From Clarkia xantiana subsp. parviflora (lineage: Eukaryota > Streptophyta > Magnoliopsida > Myrtales > Onagraceae): DNA of 64,000 bases. Below, piece after piece: positions 46,895 to 58,900 of the stretch; the first letter of the stretch is position 1, and each line of letters opens with the position of its first letter. The stretch spans positions 5,806,166 through 5,870,165 of the forward strand of contig JAPTYO010000005.1 of assembly GCA_036873135.1 (NCBI GenBank), written 5' to 3'. Made by a program: the position numbers and the translations under genes. The notes under the pieces are model-generated. The model was given only the letters and a program-made list of their open reading frames with translations. It had not been told where the DNA came from and did no database searches.

Positions 46895-47417
46895 TTTGAT
46901 AATAAACCAAAAGAAAATGACAATGTGGTGCACTCCCAACTCTTAATTTCTATGAGTGCATAATGGTTATTTCCGTCAATTTAAAAAAAGATCTGTATTG
47001 TTTTGAATGTGACGCGGGGAGCGACAAGCCTAAATTCAAGAAGCCCAGATTAAGGAAGCTCAAGCCCAAATAAGGAAAAGATATTTCTGAAATATATATT
47101 TACAATATACATTTCTAAATATCTATATCTTTATACTTTATATGTTAGTTTAGATTATATATATCTAGGATTATATTTATTATCTATATCTTATATCTTC
47201 TTAGTAGGAATATACTATAGTTAGTTTCCTATATATATGGGTGCTTTTCCTTGTTATAAATACAACTTTCAATATAACTTTCAAATAATTAATATATTTC
47301 AGAGACATTGTTCTCGTTCTTGAGTGCTTGGTTTAGTACTTTTTTATCTTTATCAACATCCGTTGCGTCAGTTGGTATCAGAGCAGGCTTGGAATCCGGG
47401 AGGAGGAGGAAGCTGCT

Positions 47418-47819
47418 GTGATGGCGAACCGAGGTGAGGAAGTCAATCATCCTGTTGACGGTGATCAAGGGGTGGAAGTTCGAGTTCGTGAGCACGAAGT
47501 TGCTATAATCGACCTTAGGACGGCTATTGAAGAACTTAGGGAGCGGCTGAATGACGTTGACAGGATAATCGAGCATAAGTTCGAAGAGATCAGCGATCGT
47601 TTCGACGCCCTAGGGCTTCAAGCCAACAGGAATAGACCTGCCAATAGGGGAGGTGCCAGGGATTGTGTCCGAGGTCAACCTATTGCCAGAATTTTTCCTG
47701 CAAATCTGAATCTTCGACGGCATAACGACAATTTGAATGATTATGAAGAACTAGAAGATGAATATGAAGACTATTTGGGCATGGAGCAAAATCAAGATCA
47801 TGAGACGTATGTAGTTTAG
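47418..47819 (+). pseudogene. Gag-like fragment of the Ty3-like element
   Basis: A 133-aa frame begins shortly after the primer binding site. It has a coiled-coil-like stretch (LRTAIEELRERLNDVDRII) and an acidic end (NDYEELEDEYEDYLG), as often seen at the start of plant Ty3 gag proteins. The capsid core and zinc knuckle are missing. It stops just before the protease fragment. Confidence 0.6.
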
Positions 47820-47825
47820 AAACTA

Positions 47826-48203
47826 ATGCTGACAGCAAAGGTGGAAGATGATACACAACGTCATCAGCTCTTCAAAACAAGATGCAAGACAAACAATTGT
47901 CGTGTTGAGGTCATCATCGATGGAGGTAGTTGCGAAAACATAATTAGTAGGAAGATTGTCGATCAACTGGGCTTACCGGTGGAAAAACATCATCAACCTT
48001 ACACTATAGGGTGGATCAGAGATGTGGGTAAAATCACAGTCAATCAGCGGTGCAACGTAAATTTTGCCATGGGAGGCTATAAGGATGAGATGTACTGTGA
48101 TGTTGTGGATATGGATGCTTTTCAATTGTTGTTCGGGCGTCCATGGCAGTATGATGTAGATCCAAAATATTCTGGGTGTGAAAACATATACCGACTAGAG
48201 TAG
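47826..48203 (+). pseudogene. Aspartic-protease fragment of the Ty3-like element
   Basis: A 125-aa frame resembles the retropepsin of plant Ty3 elements: CRVEVIIDGGSCENIISRK, then DQLGLP and DAFQLLFGRPWQYD. The active-site motif reads D-G-G where D-[ST]-G is normal. It ends in a stop where pol would continue. Confidence 0.7.
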
Positions 48204-48230
48204 GAAGGAGTCCGATATACTTTACTGCCA

Positions 48231-49061
48231 TTGAAGAAAAGATTTAAGGTTGTTGCAGAGATTAAGACAAACACTGTAGGTGAGTTAATCTTGGAGGTAG
48301 AAGACATCCTTAAAGATCTTGATAAAGATAAATTGATCGTTGAGAAGAAGGATGTGATTTCATCTTTTGGATCTAGAGAAGCAAAATCTGGTGATTATAT
48401 AGAGTTGGTGGACGAATTCTTAGATAACCACAAATACTCTCTTGAGTCTAACAAGAATGAAGATGGCGAGTTTGACAAGAAAGAGGTGGATACAGTGACA
48501 ATCTCAAGTTTGGATATGAACGTGGATACTTTGGACCAACCATCTGATGAAGTTACAAACTTGATGCCAATTCTGCAATCCGAAGATAAAGGAGATTTCA
48601 AGTTTTAGAAGCCAGACATGTCAGATTCCATATTTGCAGAGAAGACTTATCCGGAGCTGGAAGAAGTCCACATGCAAACTTGCATGGGAGTCATGAAGTT
48701 TCAAGAAGTATTTAATATTCTATGTAGAGACTTCTGCTTCATAGTTCCTGATCACATGACATGTTCTTCTAGATATAACATCTACAATTTAATTTCATCA
48801 AATAAAGTTCGCTTGGATGGAGAATTTTACTGGAAAGATGGCATGAATTCTGCGCGGGAGTGGTTGTGGTCGAATTGTTCAAAGAGACAGAAAACTACAA
48901 CTCGTGAAGATACATTGAAGTTGAACTTATTCATTCCGAAGAAGAAGATTCGCAAAAAGGTGACACACAAGAAGCATAGTGTTGTTCCATTCTTCAATCA
49001 TAAGGAGCTGAGATACTTTAATTTTTCAACAAGCTCGAGGACGAGCTTTTCTAAAGAATAG
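48231..49061 (+). pseudogene. Residual pol-region frames of the Ty3-like element
   Basis: Two short frames (48231-48608 and 48618-49061) follow one another. The first is rich in Asp/Glu/Lys and not recognised. The second ends FNFSTSSRTSFSKE, which resembles the short tail that ends many plant Ty3 polyproteins. No reverse transcriptase or integrase motif can be read in any frame. Confidence 0.4.
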
Positions 49062-49901
49062 GAGAATGACACGGGAGCAGTCTAAATTCAAGAAGCCCAG
49101 ATTAAGGAAGCTCAAGCCCAAATAAGGAAAATATATTTCTGAAATATATATTACAATATATATCTAAATATCTATATCTTTATATTTTATATGTTAGTTT
49201 AGATTATATATATCTAGGATTATAGTTATTATCTTTATCTTATAACTTCTTAGTAGGAATATACTATAGTTAGTTTCCTATATATAGGGGTGCTTTTCCT
49301 TGTTATGAATACAACTTTCAATACAACTTTCAAATAATTAATATATTTTAGAGACATTGTTCTCGTTCTTGAGTGCTTGATTTAGTAATTGTTTATATTT
49401 ATCGACATCCGCTGCGTCAGAATGTGACATAATTTTACATAAAAAATAAAATGGAAGTGCAAATTCAAGATGTAGCCAATATATAATACTAGTATAACCT
49501 TTGCGGGTTAGCCATTGGTTGAGCCCGACTTGGAGTTAATACAAACCTGGTCACCAAACACACTACTTTTAGTAGAGAGGGTTTGCTCACTACTTTTAGT
49601 AGAGGGTTTGAATAACAAGATAACACGACACAAGCACACAAGTTCACACCGAAAAAAATCATTTCCGAGCTAACGCATCATTATAACCAAAATAGCACGG
49701 ACGTCAACTGAACTGACGAAACAAAAATTCACTACGTTTATCTCATTTCCTACATATACTGAAGTTCCAAATTTAAATCCTCAAGTGGTGCTCAAACAAA
49801 ATCAAGGCCCAAGTTGTATTGGGAAATCAGAACTGTCTGATAATTAAACTGAGAGCTACAAGTAATTTATGCATCAAACCGTCTCCAGGTCACGAACAAG
49901 A

Positions 49902-52900
49902 TCAGATAAATGACGCGAGAATGTTCTTCTTGAGGGTGAATTCGTCGGCCTTCGCAGGGCTGATCGACTGTTCATAAAATAAACATGTAAGCAAAATCAA
50001 TACCAGTTGCAAGATCTAATATCACTACCAACCAAGAAAACTAGTAAATTAGAACTATCAAAATTTTGCCCAAAAAAACACAAGTTCCCAGATTTGGTCC
50101 TTATACTCTACTTTAATTTCGACATATGACCCTTTTCTTGTCGATATTTTAGACAATTGCCAAATTTTAATATATGAATGATAATTTATCTTGTTGATGC
50201 TAAAAATATCTACAGAATAGCTTTCCTAGCTAGGATTGCAATAGCAGATGAGGGATTAGAGTATTACCTTCTCAAGGATGCGGTGAATCCTATCAATTTC
50301 TTTCTGGACATAACCATCGCCCTTGTCCAAGCAGCTTTTGGCAGCCTTCAAATAGATCTTTCCGTGCCTAAAAGAGCCAATACATCAATCAGATTTTGTT
50401 TTCCCCAAAGCAGAAACCAGGAGATTATGTGATTCAGCGTGACGCCACTAAACACGACTTTCTAAAATCATAAAGACGACTCTAGACTATACCTCGCAGC
50501 AGAACCTTCAAGCTTGCTAACCTCCTCTTCAATCTTGGAGAAGGCTGCTTTCTTTTCCCCAGCAGTAGCAGCAACAAACTCCTTCACCAAGGAATCTAGG
50601 CTTTCAACTATACCGGCCTGCACAAATTAATGAATCTAGGCTTTAGCAAATGAAGAAATAGATGGCAAGTAAGTGCGTGAAATTTCTAAATAGCTCGCTG
50701 TACTAACTTTTGAAGTAAGCTGCCCCTTGCTGTCCCTGCTGGTTCCACTTTTCTCGTTGATGAAATTCACAAAGTCGTCCAAGTCTCGTCCACCTTCATA
50801 TTCTTCACCAGCTTTGTTTCCCTTGGGGAAAAACTTCAATGTGGGATACCCACTCACCCCGTATCTGCATTTCCGCAGTCAGTTTAAACTCCCACAGTAT
50901 TTCAGCAAAAAATGCTTTCGAATCCGGTTTTTTTTCCACTTACTTTTCAGCGACATCTCTGTGTTTGTCAGCGTCCAAGTTAGCAATGACTACCCCTTCT
51001 TCCAATTTAAATGCTGAAGCCACTTTTTCATAGACCTGCCAAAGGTGAATGGACATGGATTAAGCCGTCTAATGGGATGGAAGCCTAATCTAATATAATT
51101 GAAAAGGAATCAAACTTACTGGAGCAAGAGACTTGCAGTGGCCACACCTGATAAGAGAACATCAGGAAAATAGCATTAGACAAAACACAAGATTCTTACA
51201 GACCTGTTAACCACGAGGTTAAACAGCAAAAAGAATGACAGGATAAAACTGTTTTCCTCCTAACCCAACATGTAGATATTTCACAAGTATGCCAGATTAG
51301 CATATAAAGCAATTCCATAAATACATAGGTACTTTTCTTTTTTACCATGGAGCGTAGAATTCCACCAACACATCCTTGGTCTCATCCAAAACCACCTCGT
51401 TAAAGTTATCCTCAGTTAGAACTGTGACACTGGATGGCACTGCAGCTATCTTCACATTGGTTCCTGCAAATAATTTATATCAGAAAATCGCATAATTTCA
51501 CTTGACCATCTTCATACTGCAATAAATGAAATGTGAGTTGAATGTTCTTGCACGAATCTGCAAGTTGTGCGGAGTAAGGGTAATTCCCTACTAGGCAGCT
51601 AACTAGAGATCTACCAAAAATGGCAGCACAAATAGACAAATGTAATGCAATAGAAATGGACCAAATGAAGGTGTTACATTCTATCCAAAGTCCTATGCAG
51701 AAAATTTCTACACACAAATCTACTGGCATGATCGTGAACACTCATAAGTGAATCTGTTTCAATCTGGTCTCTCAGAAGGAAATTAAAAGACGCATACCTC
51801 CTTCATTGTTAACATATTCAGCAAGAGCCTCAGCAGTTCTTGGCCCTTCATACCTGAAAATCCAAGAAACCAAATTTACAAATCTTGCATTATTGATCTC
51901 AAAAAGTTCTCATCCAAAAATGGATGCTGACTCACTTCTTAGGCTCCAGTGAGCCCTTGGGGAACCATTGGAGTGTCGGGTATCCAGAAACCCCGTACTT
52001 GCTGCATACACTTTTGTGCTCATCACAGTCCACCTAGATGAATTATTAACCCATGCATCAGGCTACAGAGAGAATGGATGTAAATATATACCCAATCAGA
52101 CAAATTCCTGAATCCTGAATATGATGAAATGCGTATACAGCCTCAGCGCCAATGGGTGCTTGGAAGAAACATTTAATTTCCATACCTTTCCTATCAAAAT
52201 GGACTTTGCTTTTTTGAAGCTTGATCCAAGCTTCTCGTACTCTGGAGCAAGCTTTTTACAGTGCCCACACCTGTTAAATTGAAAGTACAAACACCAGTTA
52301 TTCTTACGGTAAACCACATGCTTCAAAGGCGCATCAGCGCCGAAAAAAGCGATGGTCCCAGCAGTTTATGGACAAGTTTAAAAAACAGTTTTACTTATCA
52401 TATATTAGAAAAAGACCACAAATTGACGAGGCTATTTCTATTAGAATCGACCTTGCAATAAGAGTGTGCAGCTTTGGAAGTATTTTAATTTCTCATTTCC
52501 CTCTGAACGGCCGCTTTCAAGAACCAGCCTCACGAATGCAATATTCAAGAGATAACATACAAACCACCCATGCAGATTCTAGAAAATACAACACAATTAT
52601 TTCAGCAGGTCCAACTTGCTCTAAAAAGCTCACTAAGTTTCTGGAGATTCAGAATGGATTAAGATCTTCAATTAGAAACAGCTTAAAATCAACTGCAACA
52701 ACAGCACAAAATCATTTCTTAACATGTAATAATGTATGGACTATCTATGTAAGTTCTGAACCAGCTAGAAGGATAATATTACATATTAAGCATTACTCAG
52801 CTATGGTTTACATCTTCACCCTCTCCCCGAGCAACAAAATGGACGGATAAGTGACTAGATATATCAGTCGTTTCAACTTTCAAGTAAAAGCACGTTAAGC

Positions 52901-53284
52901 TGAAAATCACGTCACTCACAAATCAAGCGATTTCGAATTTTACAGTGATGAAATTACGATCTGACAATACTTGCGATCCAACGCCTAATCTAATCTACAG
53001 CAAACAATTAATTGAACTACGATATAAACACGATCGGTTACACGTGTAAGATCGTAACTGGACAATCAGATCGCATAAAATAACTGAAACTTCGACATCA
53101 CCGGAACTAAGAGAACGGAGAATGGAGCTTACCAAGGAGCGTAAAATTCGACAAGAGCTCCTTTATCCTGGCCAACTTCCTTCTCGAAGTTCTCCTCGGT
53201 CAGGATGACGACGTCATCGGCCAAGGCTGACAGAACTAGCAGCGAGAAGGTCCCGATCGCAAGCCAGATCTGAGAGTTCGCCAT
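49902..53284 (-). CDS. Protein disulfide isomerase, PDIL2-1 / ERp38 type
   Basis: Eleven exons on the minus strand join in phase into 358 aa: 53133-53284, 52186-52270, 51936-52033, 51798-51853, 51346-51463, 51120-51147, 50944-51035, 50708-50864, 50493-50617, 50268-50367 and 49902-49967. The protein begins with a signal peptide ([17 protein letters not shown]). Two thioredoxin domains follow, each with a complete WCGHCK active site (Cys about 52/55 and 171/174). In both genes' copies the intron falls inside the Trp codon, before the CGHC. A C-terminal ERp29-type helical domain ends the chain. It catalyses disulfide formation and exchange in the ER lumen. There is no KDEL-type ending (it ends LASFI), as usual in this subfamily. 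Length is close to the family norm (about 360). Confidence 0.95.
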
Positions 53285-53340
53285 TTTCGTTCGGTTCAAC
53301 TCTGCTTTGGTTTTCCCAGTTGAAGACGATGACGGAGGGC

Positions 53341-53348
53341 TATATATA
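53341..53348 (-). promoter_or_regulatory. Probable TATA box of the PDI gene
   Basis: TATATATA about 57 bp upstream of the PDI start codon, in a short intergenic context that is otherwise not AT-rich. It would set transcription start near 53315. Confidence 0.5.
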
Positions 53349-53493
53349 CGTACTAGTCTTTCCTGGGGGTTTACGTTTAATTGGGGTGGGTGATATTAGA
53401 AAGGGAAAGCTGTATTGTGTGCTTCCGCAGGTACTTACGCTGGACCTTTTCATTTCAAGCCGTAGATCTTATGGAGATCTCTCATTATATTTT

Positions 53494-53500
<7 letters not shown>

Positions 53501-53539
<39 letters not shown>
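53501..53539 (+). repeat. (AAT)13 microsatellite
   Basis: Thirteen uninterrupted AAT units upstream of the PDI gene. An open frame made of Asn codons crosses it and is not a gene. Confidence 0.95.
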
Positions 53540-53540
<1 letters not shown>

Positions 53541-53663
53541 TTAAATATCAAATTATTTTTTCAAATAATTAGTTTTTCTTTTAAACAATTACTTAACCGG
53601 ACTTTCAAAAACTAGCAATTATGAAATTGCATTAATTTTCTAGTTAAAACCTAACATAATGTT

Positions 53664-53897
53664 GGACTTTCTACAATGCTCTTGGAGCACTATACTTTTT
53701 CCACTAATTTTTTTATTTTTTTATTGCCCTAAAGGTGAACCCTATAGGGAAATTGATATTATTAATAGTATGATACACATCTTAGGTGTAGTTAAAAAAA
53801 TTCATACTTTTAAAGTTTTAGTTATGTTACAATTAAGTCCACCATAGTATTAAAAAAACCAAAAGCATGGTGCTCCCAAAGCATAGTAGAAAAATCC
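53664..53897. mobile_element. MULE-type MITE with 9-bp target duplication
   Basis: The 234-bp element begins GGACTTTCTACAATGCTC and ends in an inverse form (GTAGAAAAATCC). CATAATGTT lies at both sides (53655-53663 and 53898-53906) without mismatch. A 9-bp duplication and GG...CC ends point to the Mutator group. Copies or fragments occur at 24485, 33163, 43575 and 55842/61963. Confidence 0.88.
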
Positions 53898-53906
53898 CAT
53901 AATGTT

Positions 53907-55841
53907 TCACTTGAATAGCTAATTTATAACAATTGGGTAGAAATGCTCACTCGAGCATTTTAAAAGGTAAATACGCATATGGCAGAGCAAATTGATATCG
54001 ATAAAATAGGATTGAAATGCTTCAAAACTGAAAAGGTTATCCAACCAAAATACATGAAATGAGCAATTATATTGGCTCCAATTCCAGTTACATTTCTGAG
54101 CTATATAATTTATGATTTATGAAAGTTCGACTAAATATTTGCCAAAAAAAAAATAGATATGTATTTACACTTAAAAAAATACAGCTAACTTTTTGATATT
54201 TAGCCCTATTTTATAATTATAAATAAATATTATATTATAACATTGTTCAATTTTTTTTAAACATATTTTTTTATAGTTAATGCTTGATTACTTTTGAAAA
54301 TATATGATATCTTATGAGTATAATTAAGGAAAGTGGTGTATTGTCTACTTGTACTTGTGCCAAAATTATAGCTGCTACATTTTATTTGTTAAATTGAATG
54401 GGAAGTTTTATTTTATTTTTTTTTTCAAAATGAAGCAAATGCCATTTTAATTAAGTAATATTTGTTAAAAATATTTTATTGGTTCACTCTGATGTTTTTT
54501 TTTTTCATACACTCTGATGGTTAAGTCATATAATTTTGTGGGCTGAACTCATACTAGGGACCTATTTTAACAAGGTGTTAAAGAGTATCTTACTTATATA
54601 ATCTTCCACAATTATATTATTTACACTTTTAATTGGGGAGATTTGAATCAACGGTTAAAGTATGTCATGACATGCATTAGAGCTCTCTCTCAATTAGACA
54701 GATTTTAAATATCAATTAATTAGAGTTTGAGTTATCCACATACCGATCTTGGATCATGTTGAGTGTATATCACAGTTCTCACTTTATTAACTAATTTTCT
54801 TAAATAGAGTTTAATAATCATATTAAACAGTTGCTATGAGTTTGAGGGCGAATTATAGAGGTATTCTGAATTTAAATAAGGGTTAAAAGCTAAATGCTAC
54901 CTAAACTAATTTATAAATCACTACCATAAGAGTACTCCTATTTTTCGTATTTAATATTGTAATAATATATATAAATACCATCTTAATTAATTAATATATA
55001 CTTTATAATATTTATTGATGATCCACCGTGGTCATCTCTGCAGATAATCATACGCCCTTTACTTTACGAACAATGGATGATGTGGCAGTCTGTGAATGGA
55101 TGCTGTACGTGTGATCCGGACACTGGTGCTCCCTTAATTTTGCCTTTACCTCCTGAATTTATACTTCGACTGCTGACCGACACCCTAAACTTTCCTAACG
55201 TTGCACTATTGCCTCATTATGTAACTATATTTAATAATTAAATCACTTTTTAATAATTAAATCGCTATCTGAATTTTAATCTAATTATAAATTAATATCC
55301 AAATTTTATTTAAAAAATTGGTTATTTGGACTTCTAATTTTGAATAAATTGCTATATTTGTTATAACTTTCGTCAAATTGGATAAAAAACTAAGCAAGTG
55401 TTGATCGTGTTAGATTTTTTATTTGTACCAAATATGGATTCACTAAGAAATTGTAGGATTGCGGCAAAATAATTCCAATTGAAAGTTGAATTGAAAGACA
55501 TAGTTGAAATTGGATTAAATATTAATATAAATATCAGATTTATATTGAATAATTTTTTCATTATTCCTTAATTAAATCTCTACGTGCAGGAATTTATGAT
55601 ATATGTTGTATATTGTGTATACGTACAATTTTTTTACTATATATGTTGCCATTTTTCTAATGGTAGAGATAGATTTTTTGCAATCATAGTAATACAAATA
55701 AATATAAATTTACTAATGGCAAAATCAGTGATTTTGAAATTTTAAATCAATTATTGAATATTTATACTTTAGATTTGTATGTTATAAAAGATATTACATT
55801 TATAAAAATAGCTTTGTATGTATTTAATTTAGATATTATTA
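53907..55841. other. Intergenic, AT-rich with decayed repeats
   Basis: No gene is visible. Words typical of the family B foldback elements (GCTAAATGCTACC at 54890, AAATCGCTATCTGAATTTTAA at 55258, AAATTGCTATATTTG at 55345) suggest decayed copies. The rest is plain AT-rich DNA. Confidence 0.45.
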
Positions 55842-55917
55842 ATAGTATGATGCAAATATTAGGTGTGATTAAAAAATTTCATATTTTTTCATACTTTTAA
55901 AGTTTTACATATGTTAC
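55842..55917. mobile_element. Left part of a MITE split by the 6-kb LTR element
   Basis: ATTATTAATAGTATGATGCAA through AAAGTTTTACATATGTTAC matches the MITE family of 53664-53897. The MITE continues after the LTR element at 61963 (GTTACAATTAAGTCCACC). Its own left end is missing. Confidence 0.8.
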
Positions 55918-58900
55918 TGTAAGTTTTACAAACCCTATTCTTGCCAGGAATCTTGATCATGCTTTATGAGGGAAAAGATATAGAGATGAATGACTTACCC
56001 GGTAATTGATTTCGATTCTCTGGTCTTCTTAGACTGTCGATGTGCTTCTCAAAAGAACGGTTCTACTTCTCTCCCTTGTCCATCCTTCTGTCAGAGACCA
56101 GTTGATGGAGAACTGCTCTTTCTCTCTGTGTCAATAACTGGCAGGGAGAGAGGACCGTTTATAATATTAACCCTTTAATCTGGTACGTCCATCAAGTAAC
56201 CAATTGAACAGTCTAGATTAAATCATACCATAAAGATATATATTGATATAATATAATATAATACATTATTCAATATATTTATACTCATTAATATTATCTG
56301 GCCACATAATTAGAATATATATTGTAACATTAAATATATATTCTTACATTCTCCCACTTGGCCAGATAATCACATAAGTCTTACATCTTTATGGAATAAC
56401 ATAAGGCGCGCGTAAAATCTAATCTTTCCGTTCATCATAATCACTTACATTCAATAATCTGTAAATGCGGGTTATGGCGGTCATACACTTATTTAAGCAG
56501 CATACTCCCTTCCATATACCACGACAATCACATCTTATCAAACATAAGCCTGTAAGCAATATATATAAACACATTAGGGTCCGAGTAAGGCTTTGTATAA
56601 GGTTTTCCCGTTATCATAAACTTTATGTGTACACAATCATAATTAACAGGAAAACATTGGAGTCAGAAACATATCATTGAGCTCAGAGTGTCAAACATCA
56701 TCATCATCATCAACTTTACAACTAAGACCCATTATTTGCATGCTTATTTAATGTCATTAGTTGTAAACATTCATTTAAATACATCATTGTCAGCTTGGCC
56801 ATTATGCTGACAGACACTCTAGTTTCTGAACTTTCTTCTTAACGACAATAAACTTTCATTCCATAAGTTTGCACCTTTTAATGCTTGTCATTTTGACGAA
56901 GAAATAACTGTGGCGTTATTACGATAAATTTTCCAGCGACTTGGTAACGGTGTCGACAACCTCAAGCCCTGAAATAAGTCCCACAGTTCTTAATGCATGA
57001 TAAACATGCTAAAGCCTTACTTTACATTATTGATAACGACAGATAATTACTACTTTTCTGTAATATTGCTCCAACACATAAAAGGAACAATTAATTAAGA
57101 GTGGACTTTCAACTGTCAAGATATCCCTTAGATCTGAATCTACATGAACATAAATGCATTCACATGTTCTTGTAGGTGCATTAGGACTTTATTTGCAGCA
57201 TTCGAGAACTATACTCCCTCTTTAAGATCATTTCAATGTGAGCTTTCTGAGACAATCCAACTGTAATTGTGACTAGATTAAAATTTTAATTTAATCTTAG
57301 TCACATAAATTGTCTCTCACATTAACTTTCATCTTAACTTCAGAGTACATAATCATTTAAATGTGAGCAAGATATAATCAATTATACAGGAAAAATATCT
57401 GCGTACTCCCACTAATCTTACGGTTCATACAACGGTAAAGTAACTTAATAAACCATTCGTGGGAACATCAATTTTATCATATAAATTGATTTCTAAAATG
57501 ACCATTCATTAATTGAGAAATATAACTCCGTAACATAATATATTGTGGGAATGAAACCAAAAAATATTTACTAATATCTGAATCCTACAAGTAAACCAAC
57601 TTCCAGAATAACAAGTTTTCCTAATGTAATTCTAAATGATTTAACTTTATCAGATGATTATACTTTTCTTTCTTTATGAAGTATCATGTCTTTCGAACAT
57701 TATCCCTTATGTTGAAATTTTCAATCAACTGATGGAACTATATTCCAATCCATGTGAATAATGTATTCATACAGATAGACAATGTTTATCATTTACCATA
57801 ATATCCACATCTTATTATTCAGACACTCCCACTAATTTCATTATTTTTAAGATTAACATAATTGGTTTCTACAATTTTCGGACTTCAGTTAAGAAAGTAA
57901 GTCATTATACCCTTTGGATCTTTTAATGTTACTCCAGAGTAAACATTTCATTCAAGATTTCATTCTTTAATGTGGATCATAAATATTTACTTTAACTTTA
58001 TTAGACAACCTCAAACATAACGGTGTCTTAACCAAGCTCCCTTCCAACGCACAGATCAATAAAAGGTTGGAACTGCCTTTATGGGATCTCAGACTTAACT
58101 CATACATCCACAACTTAATGTCATTAATGGGTAAATAAGATTTACTTGTCTAACTCTTAACTGTAACTTTCAAAGTCCGATTATATTTCCCACAATACTA
58201 TTTTCATAAATGTATGACATGCTTTCTTAAGAAGGCTTATTAATGAACTAAAAGTCATATCATACTTTTATACATTTCTCATGAAAGTCACCACACATAA
58301 AGACATTTTAAGTTTTCACGTTTCTATCTAATTGCTTAATTTCCATCAAGAAAAAACACTCAGCAAATGGATATAGTCATACATGAATAACATGATTAAT
58401 GAAAAACATAATACGGAAAATAAACATAAATTCATAAGTTCAAGAAGATATACAAATTATCCCCCTATTCTTGACACTTATTAATTTTTCCGTATAAATA
58501 ATCATGCAATAAGCGAGATATGCGAAATATTACATTTTATTCATGTATGAAAACAATTGCACTAACCTTTTAGCAGCACTCCTTTATGCATGGTTGACAT
58601 GTGACTTCCTTATTCTTCATAAACATACGAGCTAACTCAATATCCCATAATGAACACTCTGTAGTGCTCTCATAAATATTGAGTTGTCTCTAGTCATCCT
58701 TAAGGTCTTTAATCTTGCTCCATAAGTTAGCCAACTCAAACTTCTACAAACTCTACAACTCAAATCTTAATGATTGTAGGTTTGTACATACGAGTGACTT
58801 ATTACATAACTTGTACTTTCATCCACAAAACTTCATAATTTTATTTCTTTACTGTTTGTGGAATAAGACAATATTATTCGCATAAACTTAATATTTACTA

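Larger units (their letters stand above)
47010..49419 (+). mobile_element. Internally deleted Ty3-like LTR retrotransposon
   Basis: Two LTRs of 361 and 353 bp (47010-47370 and 49067-49419) start TGAC(G/A)CGGG and end TGCGTCA. GAATG flanks both sides (47005-47009 and 49420-49424). A primer binding site TGGTATCAGAGC lies two bases after the left LTR, and a purine-rich tract (AAAGAATAGGAGAA) precedes the right one. The interior keeps a gag-like N-terminus, an aspartic-protease piece and a C-terminal tail. Reverse transcriptase, RNase H and integrase are absent, so the copy cannot move by itself. Confidence 0.88.

Noticed and set aside
50178..52850. Plus-strand frames inside the PDI gene (50178, 50727, 52368)
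   Set aside because: They are shadows of PDI exons and introns on the opposite strand.
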